Assembly (NCBI RefSeq): GCF_009498525.1
Contig: NZ_QSNT01000002.1
Span: 744,001-808,000, forward strand
Origin: Rhizobium sp. ICMP 5592
GTDB lineage: Bacteria; Pseudomonadota; Alphaproteobacteria; Rhizobiales; Rhizobiaceae
Length of the DNA: 64,000 bases
Reading direction: 5' to 3'
The notes under the pieces were generated by a model, which did not search any database, was not told where the DNA came from, and saw only the letters and a list, made by a program, of their open reading frames with translations. Both the position numbers and the translations under genes were made by a program. Shown here piece after piece: positions 1 through 8,992 of this stretch (its first letter is position 1; each line of letters starts with the position of its first letter).

Positions 1-471
1 GACTATTCCTCGATCCTCGTCAAGGCTTTGGCCGATCGCTTCGCCGAAGCTTTTGCCGAACGGATGCATGAGCGGGTGCGGCGCGAATTCTGGGGTTATG
101 CCAAGGATGAGAATTTGAGCAGCGACGAACTGCTGTCGGAAACCTATGCCGGCATTCGTCCTGCGCCTGGCTATCCCGCCCAGCCCGATCACACCGAGAA
201 GGAGACCTTGTTCCGCCTGCTTGATGCTGAAGCAGCGACAGGCGTCAAGCTTACCGAGAGCTATGCCATGTGGCCCGGTTCTTCCGTCTCCGGCATCTAT
301 ATCGGTCATCCCGCCTCCTATTACTTCGGCGTTGCCAAGGTCGAGCGCGATCAGGTCGAGGACTATGCGGCTCGCAAGGGAATGCCGGTTGAAGAGGTCG
401 AGCGCTGGCTCGGGCCGGTGCTCAACTATGTGCCGGAGAAGAACGATGCGGCCGTGGATGATGCGGCATAA
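1..471 (+). CDS. metH: Methionine synthase, B12-dependent, C-terminal fragment
   Basis: The reading frame is open from base 1, so this is the last 156 residues of a gene whose start lies outside the window. It is the C-terminal AdoMet-binding reactivation domain of cobalamin-dependent methionine synthase, which methylates homocysteine from 5-methyl-THF. The AdoMet loop [15 protein letters not shown] is clear, although Gln replaces the Cys found in the E. coli protein. Further on are [16 protein letters not shown] and [13 protein letters not shown], both typical of MetH C-termini. The upstream catalytic domains cannot be seen. Its partner metF lies at 34974-35870, so the two are not in one operon. 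Confidence 0.95.
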   Translation, partial: DYSSILVKALADRFAEAFAERMHERVRREFWGYAKDENLSSDELLSETYAGIRPAPGYPAQPDHTEKETLFRLLDAEAATGVKLTESYAMWPGSSVSGIYIGHPASYYFGVAKVERDQVEDYAARKGMPVEEVERWLGPVLNYVPEKNDAAVDDAA

Positions 472-529
472 TTGCGAGTCGTTTCCACGGCTTGAGCCTC
501 TGTGCTGATAAATTGATTCAGATTGTTCC

Positions 530-562
530 TGTGGCCGAAAGATGATTCATCTCTCGGCCACA
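530..562. terminator. Bidirectional terminator between metH and the GntR gene
   Basis: TGTGGCCGA (530-538) pairs with TCGGCCACA (554-562). Inside the loop AGATGA pairs with TCATCT around a single T, so the stem is about 15 bp with one mismatch. It lies between convergent genes and no other function is evident. Confidence 0.65.
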
Positions 563-584
563 TCTATTTGATTCAATATATAAT

Positions 585-1349
585 TTATGTCGCCCCGATC
601 GTGAGTTCCGCGACAAAATCATAGGCATCGCCTCGATACAGCGAGCGTGTGAACTCCACAGCCCGGCCGGAGCCGAGGTAGGAGATGCGCTCGATCGACA
701 GGCCGGCTGCACCGACGGGAACACCAAGCAGACCCGCATCGGCTTCCTTCATATTGGTGGCGGAGATGCGTTGCACGGCGCGTACCGGGCGGACCTGGCG
801 TTTTTCCAGTTCGGCGTAGAGCGAAGAGGTCACAACCGAAGGATCGGGCAGGAACTCGCCGGAGACGCTGGCATGTTCGATGGCAAGTGGCTGATCGTCG
901 GCGATGCGCAATCGGCTGAGGCGGGAGACTTTGGTATCGGCGGCAAGGCCGAGAATCATCATTTCGTCGGGTGAGGGCGTGTGTACCCCCTTATGCAGCC
1001 ATTGCGAACGCGCCGTCATGCCGCGCCGTGCCATATCCTCAGTGAAGGATGTCAGCTGCGACAGCCGCTGTTCGACCTTGGAAACCGGTTTGGTGACGAA
1101 GGTGCCGGAGCCATGGCGGCGGACGAGGATACCCTCGGCGACGAGGTCGTCGATCGCCTTGCGCACCGTTACGCGGCTGACCGCGGCATATTCGGCGATA
1201 TCGCGTTCCGCCGGCAGGGCGTCGCCCTGTTTCAGCGTTCCGAGCTTGACGGCGTCTTCCAGCGTTCGGCGCAGCTTGACGTAGAGCGGGCCGGTGCCGC
1301 CCGCGAGCAGGCGTCCTGACGAGAAAATGCGGCTCAGATCCTCGGTCAT
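585..1349 (-). CDS. GntR/HutC-family transcriptional regulator of the sugar locus
   Basis: This 254-residue protein has an N-terminal winged helix (about residues 20-90, with AEYAAVSRVTVRKAIDDL as recognition region) and a C-terminal UTRA effector domain. GntR/HutC proteins such as NagR/NagQ repress amino-sugar genes and are released by sugar phosphates. The start ATG follows GGGGAG by 7 nt and overlaps the stop of the upstream kinase gene as ATGA (1346-1349), so the two are cotranscribed and probably translationally coupled. Position next to a NAGK-like kinase and an ABC importer suggests it controls the divergent operon through the inverted repeats at 2274-2414. The effector is inferred, not shown. 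Confidence 0.85.
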   Translation of the reverse strand: MTEDLSRIFSSGRLLAGGTGPLYVKLRRTLEDAVKLGTLKQGDALPAERDIAEYAAVSRVTVRKAIDDLVAEGILVRRHGSGTFVTKPVSKVEQRLSQLTSFTEDMARRGMTARSQWLHKGVHTPSPDEMMILGLAADTKVSRLSRLRIADDQPLAIEHASVSGEFLPDPSVVTSSLYAELEKRQVRPVRAVQRISATNMKEADAGLLGVPVGAAGLSIERISYLGSGRAVEFTRSLYRGDAYDFVAELTIGAT

Positions 1350-2230
1350 GGCGTGCTCCCCTTGTCATCCCGCAGAAGCTTTGCTGCCAGTTCCATCGCA
1401 CCGCTCAATGCATCACCCTTCGGCTCCCTGATAAGCTCCTTATAGCGGGTATCAAGCCAGGGGTAGTATGCCCGCGAAAGTCCCCCGAGGAGGCAGATCG
1501 ACGGGCATTCGGGCCAGAACAGAGCATCGAGGCTTTGGGTGATTGCGTTCACCGAGGTCTTGACGATGCCGACCGCGACGGCATCACTCTTTTCGGCATA
1601 TTCGAAGACCATCGGTGCGTAGCGCGCGAAATCCTTCGGCTTGGCGGCATGCGCGAATTCGACGACTCGTTCGGGATCGCCTTCGAACTCTGTCATGAGC
1701 GCTTCTGTCAGCGGTGAAAGCGCCGACACCTTGTCATATGCCAGAAGCGAACGCTCAAGCAGATCGCGCCCCAGACGCGCGCCGCTGGCCTGGTCGCCAA
1801 CGACAAACCCCCAGCCGCCAATTCCCCAGCTCTTGCCGTTGCGGCGGGCGTTGTAGACGGAGCCGGTGCCGAAGGCGCCGATGATGCCGTCGGCATCGCC
1901 GAGCGCGCCCTGGAGAGCAATCGTCGCATCGGTAACGACCTGCACAGTCGCAAAGGGTAGCGCCTTTTCGAGGCGCTTGCCGTAATCGCCGACATTGGCA
2001 CCGGCGGTGCCGATGACTGCGGGCAACCTGTCCGTCAATCCCGGATCAAGGCCGGCATCAACAAGGGCCTGCCGGGCGGATGCAACGATGTTGATCTGAG
2101 AGTTTTCCAGGTCGGATAGGATATTGGAGGCGCCCGCCTTGCCGGTGCCGAGAACTTTGCCCGTCCTGTCCGTTACGGCAGCGCGGCAGCTTGTCCCGCC
2201 GCCATCGATACCGATCGAAAACTCCGCCAT
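1346..2230 (-). CDS. BadF/BadG/BcrA-type sugar kinase, N-acetylglucosamine-kinase-like
   Basis: The 294-residue protein belongs to the ASKHA superfamily, branch of BadF/BcrA ATPases and eukaryotic-type GlcNAc kinase. The phosphate-1 motif IGIDGGGTSCRAAV lies at the N-terminus, GAFGTGSV forms the phosphate-2 loop, and LLGGLSRAY near the C-terminus matches the adenosine loop. The start at 2230 is chosen over an upstream ATG at 2302 because GGAGGG precedes it by 5 nt and the extra 24 residues do not fit the family. It likely phosphorylates the sugar imported by the divergent transporter. GlcNAc or glucosamine is the first guess from family and regulator type, but nagA and nagB are not in the window. 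Confidence 0.8.
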   Translation of the reverse strand: MAEFSIGIDGGGTSCRAAVTDRTGKVLGTGKAGASNILSDLENSQINIVASARQALVDAGLDPGLTDRLPAVIGTAGANVGDYGKRLEKALPFATVQVVTDATIALQGALGDADGIIGAFGTGSVYNARRNGKSWGIGGWGFVVGDQASGARLGRDLLERSLLAYDKVSALSPLTEALMTEFEGDPERVVEFAHAAKPKDFARYAPMVFEYAEKSDAVAVGIVKTSVNAITQSLDALFWPECPSICLLGGLSRAYYPWLDTRYKELIREPKGDALSGAMELAAKLLRDDKGSTP

Positions 2231-2782
2231 TATACCCTCCGGATACCATCCATTCCCCGTTTTTCTTACAATACCAAAAAAATACCATTTACCAAGAGGC
2301 AATTCGTTGCTTTTTGTTTCCGTATATCACATTGAAAAATATCGATAAAATTTTTTTGTCTATTTTTATCACGTCTAAAAGTTAAATTCGGCTGGACAAT
2401 TGGTATTTTTTTGGACTTAATTCTTACCAAGGGAACAGTGAGAACTGATATCGGCGGAACCGGCAAAATAACAATAGCCGGAAGGCCCAGCAGAAGGTGG
2501 CGGACCTCTGCCGTTGTCAGGAGTTGCGTGGATCAAGAGGGTCCACGCGACCGTGTTCGTCATGATTTTCCCGTGTGTTGAGTTTCCGGTGTCTCTGTCC
2601 GGTCGTCCGGCAGGTCACGATTGATCGGGCCGGTCGGGCGCACAGCTTCGAGCGCCCTTGTGCATTTGGGGTTGGCAATGTTGGCGACCCTTGTTGGTGT
2701 GTTGGCCGTTTCCTCGGATATGCCAACGGATTTTTCAGACCAAGAACAGCGCCTCACCAGGCGCTCAAAACAGGAGAGGGAA
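2231..2782. promoter_or_regulatory. Divergent control region of the sugar-uptake locus with candidate GntR operators
   Basis: This 552-bp spacer separates the kinase-regulator pair from the divergent importer operon. Its first 200 bp are AT-rich. The 14-mer TGGTATTTTTTTGG occurs at 2401-2414 on the plus strand and, as its exact complement, at 2274-2287. Additional TACCA elements lie at 2272, 2290 and 2425. GntR/HutC amino-sugar repressors of the NagR type are known to bind TGGTAT-containing sites, so these are good operator candidates. A stem GCGTGGA/TCCACGC at 2526-2548 lies in the untranslated leader of the importer operon. I find no convincing gene in the remainder. Confidence 0.6.
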
Positions 2783-4042
2783 ATGAAAAACAATGTTCTG
2801 AAAGGCTTGCTCCTCGCATCCAGCCTGCTGACGTCGGTCAGCTTCGCGCATGCGGCGGACGTAACGCTGACGGTTGAAAGCTGGCGCAACGACGACCTGC
2901 AAATCTGGCAGGAAAAGATCATCCCCGCTTTCGAAGCCAAGAACCCTGGCATCAAGATCGTCTTCTCGCCAACGGCTCCGACTGAATACAACGCGTCGCT
3001 GAACGCAAAGCTCGATGCCGGCTCCGCGGGCGACATCATCACCTGCCGTCCCTTCGATGCGTCGCTCGATCTCTTCAACAAGAAGCGTCTGTCGGACCTG
3101 ACGTCGCTGTCGGGTATCGAAAACTTCTCGCCGGTCGCCAAGGCCGCCTGGAGCACCGACGACGGCAAGTCGACCTTCTGCGTGCCGATGGCGTCCGTCA
3201 TCCACGGCTTCATCTACAACAAGGATGCCTTCGACAAGCTCGGCCTCAAGGTTCCGACGACGCGCGACGAGTTCTTCGCCGTTCTCGACAAGATCAAGGC
3301 TGACGGCACCTACATCCCGATGGCCATGGGCACGAAGGATCTCTGGGAAGCCGCAACCATGGGCTACCAGAATATCGGCCCGAACTACTGGAAGGGCGAA
3401 GACGGCCGTCTGGCTCTGATCTCCGGCAAGGAAAAGCTGACGGATGCTCCGTGGGTCGAGCCCTACAAGGAACTTGCCAAGTGGAAACCTTATCTCGGCG
3501 ACGGCTTCGAAGCTCAGAGCTATCCGGACAGCCAGAACCTCTTCACGCTCGGCAAGGCTGCCATCTATCCGGCCGGTTCGTGGGAGATTTCGCTCTTCAA
3601 CACGCAGGCTCAGTTCAAGATGGGCGCTTTCCCGCCACCGGTCGGAAAGGCTGGCGACACCGCCTACATCTCCGACCATCCGGACATCGGCGTTGGCCTG
3701 AACGCCAAGAGCGCGCATCAGGAAGAAGCCAAGAAGTTCCTGAGCTGGGTCGCTTCCGACGAGTTCGCCAACATCTACGCCAACGCGCTGCCGGGCTTCT
3801 TCAGCCTGAATTCGCATCCGGTGAAGATGAGCGATCCGCTCGCTCAGGAATTCGTCTCCTGGCGTGATAACCACAAGTCCACCGTTCGCTCGACCTACCA
3901 GATCCTGTCGCGCGGTACGCCGAACCTGGAAAACGAAACCTGGACGGAATCCGCGAACGTCATCAACGGCACGGATACGCCGGACGCTGCCGCCGCAAAG
4001 CTGCAGAAGGGCCTCGACAGCTGGTACAAGCCGGCTAAGTGA
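2783..4042 (+). CDS. Sugar ABC transporter substrate-binding protein
   Basis: The 419-residue protein has a Sec signal peptide (MKNNVLKGLLLASSLL..., cleavage near FAHA-AD, residue 25) and an extracellular solute-binding family 1 fold, like maltose, chitobiose or glycerol-phosphate binding proteins. TVESWRNDDLQIWQEKIIPA followed by FEAKNPGIK is the typical N-terminal motif of carbohydrate binders. The start ATG follows AGGAGAGG; an in-frame ATG at 2621 would add 54 residues ahead of the signal peptide and is rejected. It is first in the operon with two permeases, an oxidoreductase and an ATPase. It probably delivers an oligosaccharide or amino sugar; the ligand is not determinable from sequence. 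Confidence 0.9.
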   Translation: MKNNVLKGLLLASSLLTSVSFAHAADVTLTVESWRNDDLQIWQEKIIPAFEAKNPGIKIVFSPTAPTEYNASLNAKLDAGSAGDIITCRPFDASLDLFNKKRLSDLTSLSGIENFSPVAKAAWSTDDGKSTFCVPMASVIHGFIYNKDAFDKLGLKVPTTRDEFFAVLDKIKADGTYIPMAMGTKDLWEAATMGYQNIGPNYWKGEDGRLALISGKEKLTDAPWVEPYKELAKWKPYLGDGFEAQSYPDSQNLFTLGKAAIYPAGSWEISLFNTQAQFKMGAFPPPVGKAGDTAYISDHPDIGVGLNAKSAHQEEAKKFLSWVASDEFANIYANALPGFFSLNSHPVKMSDPLAQEFVSWRDNHKSTVRSTYQILSRGTPNLENETWTESANVINGTDTPDAAAAKLQKGLDSWYKPAK

Positions 4043-4061
4043 TCCTGCTGTGACGCAATCC

Positions 4062-4089
4062 GGGTGAGGGGCCTCATAGCTCCTCACCC
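4062..4089 (+). other. Intercistronic hairpin after the binding-protein gene
   Basis: GGGTGAGG (4062-4069) pairs with CCTCACCC (4082-4089) around a 12-nt loop, 20 bp after the stop codon and without a following T-run. Such stems often protect binding-protein mRNA or reduce read-through into the permease genes, giving more binding protein than membrane subunits. Confidence 0.55.
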
Positions 4090-4259
4090 TTCGTCATGTC
4101 CTGTTTCGACAGGCAGTCGAACCAGCGACTATCGCAACATCAGTATCGTGCCGCGCCCGACATCGCTTTTCCATGCTCTGCTGGAGAAATCGGGATAGCG
4201 AACGGATTTGAACATGTGTGCTGCCTCGATCCGCAGCCAATAAAATCAGGCAGAAAGCC

Positions 4260-5213
4260 ATGAGCGAAGCCGATATTTCCGCCGCCTACGACGCGGCTCC
4301 GATCAAGCGCCCGAGGCGCTGGCACATACTCGTTTTTCTTCTTCCGGCCTTGATCGTCTATACGGCCGTGATGATCCTGCCTCTGATCGAAACGCTGCGG
4401 CTGTCGCTCTACAACGTCGTCGATGGTCAGACGACCTTCGTCGGTCTCAACAATTTCAAGGTATTGTTCGGGGACGATCGCTGGTCGCATGACTTCTGGA
4501 ATGCGCTGCGCAACAATCTGATTTTCTTTGCCATCCATATGTGCGTGCAGAACCCGATCGGTGTCGCGCTCGCGGCGCTCCTGTCGCTGCCGAAGCTGCG
4601 CTTCGTTGCCTTCTATCGCACTGCCATCTTCCTGCCGACGCTGCTTTCCTTCGTCGTCGTCGGCTTCATCTGGAAATTGATCCTGTCGCCGCTCTGGGGT
4701 GTTGCGCCCGAGTTGTTGAGCCTGGTCGGCCTCAAGTCGTTCTTTGCCCCCTGGCTCGGCAAGCCGGGAACGGCCCTGATTACGGTGGCGCTGATCTCGG
4801 TTTGGCAATATGTCGGCATTCCGATGATGCTGATCTATGCGGCGCTGCTGAACATTCCGGAAGAGGTCATGGAAGCGGCCGAATGCGACGGGATTACCGG
4901 CTGGAGCCAGTTCTGGAAGATCAAGCTGCCGCTGGTGCTGCCGGCGATCGGCATCATCTCGATCCTGACCTTTGTCGGCAATTTCAACGCTTTCGACCTG
5001 GTCTACACCGTGCAGGGCGCACTTGCCGGGCCTGACGGTTCCACCGACATTCTCGGTACGTTGCTTTACCGCGTCTTCTTCGGTTTCCAGCTACAGCTGG
5101 GTGACCGCTCGATGGGCGCGACGATCGCGACGGTGATGTTTCTGATCATCCTCACCGGTGTTTCCTTTTATCTTTTCATCGTCCAGCGGCGCATCCGCCG
5201 CTACCAGTTCTGA
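4260..5213 (+). CDS. Sugar ABC transporter permease (MalF-type)
   Basis: This 317-residue inner-membrane protein has six predicted helices and the EAA loop EAAECDGITGWSQFW that contacts the ATPase. It matches the first permease of carbohydrate uptake type-1 transporters. I place the start at the ATG before SEADISAAYD rather than 42 bp upstream, because the shorter form begins with the usual cytoplasmic tail before the first helix (WHILVFLLPALIVYTAVMIL). The Shine-Dalgarno (AGGCAGAAAG) is modest. It lies 217 bp after the binding-protein gene, with the hairpin between them, and 12 bp before the second permease. Confidence 0.9.
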   Translation: MSEADISAAYDAAPIKRPRRWHILVFLLPALIVYTAVMILPLIETLRLSLYNVVDGQTTFVGLNNFKVLFGDDRWSHDFWNALRNNLIFFAIHMCVQNPIGVALAALLSLPKLRFVAFYRTAIFLPTLLSFVVVGFIWKLILSPLWGVAPELLSLVGLKSFFAPWLGKPGTALITVALISVWQYVGIPMMLIYAALLNIPEEVMEAAECDGITGWSQFWKIKLPLVLPAIGIISILTFVGNFNAFDLVYTVQGALAGPDGSTDILGTLLYRVFFGFQLQLGDRSMGATIATVMFLIILTGVSFYLFIVQRRIRRYQF

Positions 5214-5225
5214 GGAGCGGCGACC

Positions 5226-6065
5226 ATGTCCAAGGCACGCACTTCCCTTGCCCGTACCGGTCTCGTGCATCTGGCGCTCATCGCCTATACGCTCGTTGCC
5301 ATTTTCCCGGTGTTTCTGACCATCATCAATTCGTTCAAGGATCGCGCCTCGATCTTCCGCGCCCCCTTGAGCATTCCGACGCCGTCCAGTTTCAGCCTGA
5401 TCGGCTATCAGACCGTGCTCGGGCAGGGGAGTTTCCTCACCTATTTCGAGAATAGCTTCATAGTGACGATCGTTTCGATCGTCTTCACACTGCTGTTCGG
5501 CGCCATGGCCGCCTTCGCGTTGTCGGAATATCGTTTCCGCGGCAATACGGTGATGGGGCTTTATCTCGCGATCGGCATCATGATCCCGATCCGCCTTGGC
5601 ACGGTCGCCATCCTGCAGGGCATGGTCGCAACCGGCCTGGTCAATACGCTGACCGCGCTGATCCTTGTCTATACGGCGCAGGGCCTGCCGCTTGCCGTCT
5701 TCATCCTGTCGGAATTCATGCGGACCGTATCCGATGATCTGAAGAATGCAGGCCGTATCGACGGGCTCAGTGAATATGCAATCTTCTTCCGCCTTGTGCT
5801 GCCGTTAGTCCGTCCGGCCATGGCGACCGTTGCCGTCTTTACGATGATCCCGATCTGGAACGATCTCTGGTTCCCGTTGATCCTGGCGCCGAGCGAGGCG
5901 ACCAAGACGGTGACGCTGGGCTCGCAGATCTTCATCGGCCAGTTTGTCACCAACTGGAATGCGGTGCTGGCGGCGCTGACGCTCGCCATCCTGCCGATCC
6001 TGGTACTTTACGTCATCTTCTCCCGCCAGCTCATTCGCGGCATTACCTCTGGAGCAGTCAAGTGA
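5226..6065 (+). CDS. Sugar ABC transporter permease (MalG-type)
   Basis: The 279-residue protein is the second permease of the importer. Six hydrophobic helices and the EAA-type loop NAGRIDGLSEYAIF identify it. MalG-type permeases pair with a MalF-type partner and a MalK-type ATPase dimer, and both are present in this operon. GAGGAG lies 7 nt before the ATG. Its stop codon overlaps the start of the oxidoreductase gene by four bases (GTGA), indicating translational coupling. Confidence 0.9.
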   Translation: MSKARTSLARTGLVHLALIAYTLVAIFPVFLTIINSFKDRASIFRAPLSIPTPSSFSLIGYQTVLGQGSFLTYFENSFIVTIVSIVFTLLFGAMAAFALSEYRFRGNTVMGLYLAIGIMIPIRLGTVAILQGMVATGLVNTLTALILVYTAQGLPLAVFILSEFMRTVSDDLKNAGRIDGLSEYAIFFRLVLPLVRPAMATVAVFTMIPIWNDLWFPLILAPSEATKTVTLGSQIFIGQFVTNWNAVLAALTLAILPILVLYVIFSRQLIRGITSGAVK

Positions 6066-7126
6066 GTGCATCCGAAAAACCGATCCGCGTCTTGATTGCT
6101 GGCCTTGGCAACATGGGCCGCAGTCATGCGCTCGCCTATCACAACAATCCCGGCTTCGAGATCGTCGGCCTCGTCAACCGCTCTAGGCCGAAGCTGGCAG
6201 ATGAGTTGCAGGGCTATACAATCCATCCGGATTTCGAGACGGCGCTGAAGGAACTGAATCCCGATCTCTGCTCGATCAATACCTATTCCGACAGCCATGC
6301 CGATTATGCCGTCATGGCCTTCGAGGCGGGCTGCCATGTCTTCGTCGAAAAGCCGCTGGCAACGACCGTCGAGGATGCCGAGCGCGTCGTGGCGGCGGCC
6401 AAGAAAGCCGGCAAGAAGCTGGTGATCGGCTATATCCTGCGTCATCACCCGTCCTGGACGCGGCTGATTGCCGAGGCCCGCAAGCTTGGTGGCCCCTATG
6501 TCTTCCGCATGAACCTGAACCAGCAGTCGAGCGGACCGACCTGGGAGACGCACAAGGCGCTGATGCGGACGACGTCGCCGATCGTCGATTGTGGCGTGCA
6601 TTATGTCGATGTCATGTGCCAGATCACCGATGCCAAGCCGGTCGAGGTGCGCGGCATGGGCCTGCGCCTGTCGAACGAGATCGCGCCGGATATGTACAAT
6701 TACGGGCATCTGCAGGTGATCTACGAGGATGGTTCGGTCGGGTGGTACGAGGCCGGCTGGGGCCCGATGATGTCCGAGACGGCCTTCTTCGTGAAGGATG
6801 TGATGTCGCCGAATGGTGCTGTGTCCATCGTCATGGACCCGAACGCCAAGTCAGACGATATCGACGCGCACACCAAGACCTCCGTCATCCGGCTGCATAG
6901 CGCCGAGACCGGGCCGAACGGCCAGTTTATCCGGCCGGATCGGGATCTTCACATGGACGGCGAGCCGGGTCATCAGGAGCTGTGCGATCGGGAGCAGGCA
7001 TTTGTGCTCAAGGCCATCCACGAGGATATCGACCTTAGCCGCCACATGACCGACGCCGTTCAATCGCTGCGCATATGTCTTGCCGCCGACGAGAGCGTAC
7101 GCACCGGCAAGCCCGTTTATTTGTAA
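6062..7126 (+). CDS. Gfo/Idh/MocA-family NAD(P)-dependent oxidoreductase
   Basis: The 354-residue protein has an N-terminal Rossmann fold (VLIAGLGNMGRSHALAY) and the EKP motif HVFVEKPLATTVEDAE near residue 98 that marks the family. The C-terminal alpha/beta domain binds substrate. Members oxidise or epimerise sugars, inositols or amino-sugar derivatives. It starts with GTG overlapping the preceding permease stop, so expression is tied to uptake. Its presence inside the importer operon suggests that the imported sugar is oxidised or rearranged inside the cell. This is not a step of the standard GlcNAc route, so the substrate is uncertain. Confidence 0.85.
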   Translation: MSASEKPIRVLIAGLGNMGRSHALAYHNNPGFEIVGLVNRSRPKLADELQGYTIHPDFETALKELNPDLCSINTYSDSHADYAVMAFEAGCHVFVEKPLATTVEDAERVVAAAKKAGKKLVIGYILRHHPSWTRLIAEARKLGGPYVFRMNLNQQSSGPTWETHKALMRTTSPIVDCGVHYVDVMCQITDAKPVEVRGMGLRLSNEIAPDMYNYGHLQVIYEDGSVGWYEAGWGPMMSETAFFVKDVMSPNGAVSIVMDPNAKSDDIDAHTKTSVIRLHSAETGPNGQFIRPDRDLHMDGEPGHQELCDREQAFVLKAIHEDIDLSRHMTDAVQSLRICLAADESVRTGKPVYL

Positions 7127-7138
7127 GGATAAAAGACT

Positions 7139-8143
7139 GTGGGATCGCTTCAACTGAAATCCATCCGCAAGGCCTATGGCACGCATGATGTGCTGAAGGG
7201 CATCGACCTCGAGGTGAAGGACGGTGAGTTCGTCATCTTCGTCGGCCCCTCCGGTTGCGGCAAGTCGACCCTGCTGCGCAGCATTGCCGGCCTTGAAGAC
7301 GTGACCTCGGGCGCCGTGCTGATCAACGGCAAGGACGTAACGGTGTCGCCGCCGGCCAAGCGCGGCATTTCCATGGTGTTCCAGTCCTATGCGCTCTATC
7401 CGCACCTGACGGTGAAGGACAATATGGGCCTTGGCCTGAAACAGGCGGGCACAGCCAAGGACGAGATCGAGAGCCGTGTCGCGAAGGCGTCGGGCATGCT
7501 GTCCCTCGAGCCTTATCTCGCCCGTCGTCCAGCCGAACTTTCCGGTGGCCAGCGTCAGCGCGTCGCCATTGGCCGCGCCATCGTTCGCGAACCGGAACTC
7601 TTCCTCTTCGACGAGCCATTGTCGAACCTCGATGCGGCGCTCCGCGTCCAGACCCGCCTTGAAATCGCTCGCCTGCACCGCAGTCTGAAGGCGACGATGA
7701 TTTATGTCACCCATGATCAGGTCGAGGCCATGACGCTGGCCGACAAGATCGTTGTGATGAACGCAGGTACCATCGAGCAGATCGGCTCGCCGATGGAGCT
7801 TTACAATCGCCCGGCCAATGTCTTCGTCGCCGGCTTCATCGGCTCGCCGCAGATGAATCTCATCCCGGCGGAAAAGCTCGAACAGGGCGATGCCAAGACC
7901 ATCGGCATTCGTCCCGAACATATCACGCTATCGCGCGAGCAGGGCACCTGGGCCGCCAAGGTCGTCCACGTCGAACATCTCGGCGCCGACACCATCATTT
8001 ATCTCGAATCCGATCAAACCGGCCTTTTGACCGTGCGCCTGTTCGGTGAACACCAATACGAGCCGGACGAAACGGTCTATGCAACGCCGGACACGGCGCA
8101 CATGCATCGCTTCGACGAGAATGGTCAGGCCATCCGGGGTTAG
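7139..8143 (+). CDS. Sugar ABC transporter ATP-binding protein (MalK/UgpC-type)
   Basis: The 334-residue ATPase has Walker [10 protein letters not shown], signature [14 protein letters not shown], Walker B LFLFDEP and the switch His in [11 protein letters not shown]-terminal TOBE/MOP-like regulatory domain follows (about residues 235-334). It energises the two permeases upstream. Translation starts at GTG 7139 with AAGGAT 8 nt ahead. It is the last gene of the operon, followed by a rho-independent terminator. Confidence 0.92.
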   Translation: MGSLQLKSIRKAYGTHDVLKGIDLEVKDGEFVIFVGPSGCGKSTLLRSIAGLEDVTSGAVLINGKDVTVSPPAKRGISMVFQSYALYPHLTVKDNMGLGLKQAGTAKDEIESRVAKASGMLSLEPYLARRPAELSGGQRQRVAIGRAIVREPELFLFDEPLSNLDAALRVQTRLEIARLHRSLKATMIYVTHDQVEAMTLADKIVVMNAGTIEQIGSPMELYNRPANVFVAGFIGSPQMNLIPAEKLEQGDAKTIGIRPEHITLSREQGTWAAKVVHVEHLGADTIIYLESDQTGLLTVRLFGEHQYEPDETVYATPDTAHMHRFDENGQAIRG

Positions 8144-8168
8144 CCGCTAGCATCCAGCATATTGAAAG

Positions 8169-8198
8169 AGGGTTCCGTTTCGACGGAGCCCTTTTTTA
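8169..8198 (+). terminator. Rho-independent terminator of the sugar importer operon
   Basis: AGGGTTCCG (8169-8177) pairs with CGGAGCCCT (8184-8192), with one G-T pair, and runs into a T-tract. It sits 26 bp after the ATPase stop. Confidence 0.8.
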
Positions 8199-8304
8199 TT
8201 TGTCTTGTGATCACCTCGAATAGTCCAGTCGTCCGGACGAATTCATATCCCTGTCACAGAGACGCGTTATCTCTCGCTTAGTCCACTCCAACAGCGAGCG
8301 CATC

Positions 8305-8991
8305 ATGACAAACGCAGCTTCCACTTACGCGACATGGCATACCGAACCGAATGGCGATATCGCGATGGCGGAATCCCATAGTCCGCTTTGGCGGCATTTT
8401 ATCGAGACCGTGCCGGAGCGGGATTTTTCCTCGAAGACGGTACTGGATTTTGGCTGTAATCGCGGAGGTTTCCTACGGCTTCTGCATGCGATGCGGCCGT
8501 TCCGCCGTGGCGTCGGCATCGATATTGCCTCGGAATCCGTTGCCGCCGCCGACGCCGCCAAGGGCAATATGCCGCTGCAATTTCACGTCACGACCGATCT
8601 CTCGCCCTTTGCCGACAGCTTCGACGTCGCCTTCAGCTATGAGGTCGTCTATCTCCTGCCGGAGTTGCGGCAGCATGCCGAGCAGATGTTTCAGGTGATG
8701 CGCAACGGCGGCGTCTATTATGCCGTCACCGGTTGCCACAATGAAATGCCGCTCTGGCCGAAATGGCGGGAGCTGATCGGCGGCAACAGCAATGCGCCGG
8801 TACAGGACCGGTCTCCGCAGGATTATATCGACGCCTTCGTCGCGGCCGGCTTCGATGTCTCCGTCAGGCGTTTCGGTTATGATGGCTTCGTGAGCGGTTC
8901 GAAGGATCGCAAATATTACCCGAGCATTCTCGATGCGCTCTCCTATCCCGCCGAATACAAGCTGTTGTTCCGGCTCGAAAAGCGCGTCTGA
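8305..8991 (+). CDS. Class I SAM-dependent methyltransferase, substrate unknown
   Basis: The 228-residue protein has the SAM-binding motif TVLDFGCNRGGFLRLL, an acidic motif II (GVGIDIASES) and FDVAFSYEVVYLLPEL in the motif III/IV region. I cannot name a substrate. Its stop is one base before the start of a GntR regulator on the same strand, so the pair forms a small operon. Upstream, at 8229-8240, is a perfect 12-bp palindrome TCGTCCGGACGA that could be an operator. The Shine-Dalgarno is weak, so the start is moderately sure. Confidence 0.7.
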   Translation: MTNAASTYATWHTEPNGDIAMAESHSPLWRHFIETVPERDFSSKTVLDFGCNRGGFLRLLHAMRPFRRGVGIDIASESVAAADAAKGNMPLQFHVTTDLSPFADSFDVAFSYEVVYLLPELRQHAEQMFQVMRNGGVYYAVTGCHNEMPLWPKWRELIGGNSNAPVQDRSPQDYIDAFVAAGFDVSVRRFGYDGFVSGSKDRKYYPSILDALSYPAEYKLLFRLEKRV

Positions 8992-8992
8992 C

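Noticed and set aside
2621..2782. N-terminal extension of the sugar-binding protein
   Set aside because: It would put 54 residues before a good signal peptide; the strong ribosome site is at 2771-2780 before ATG 2783.
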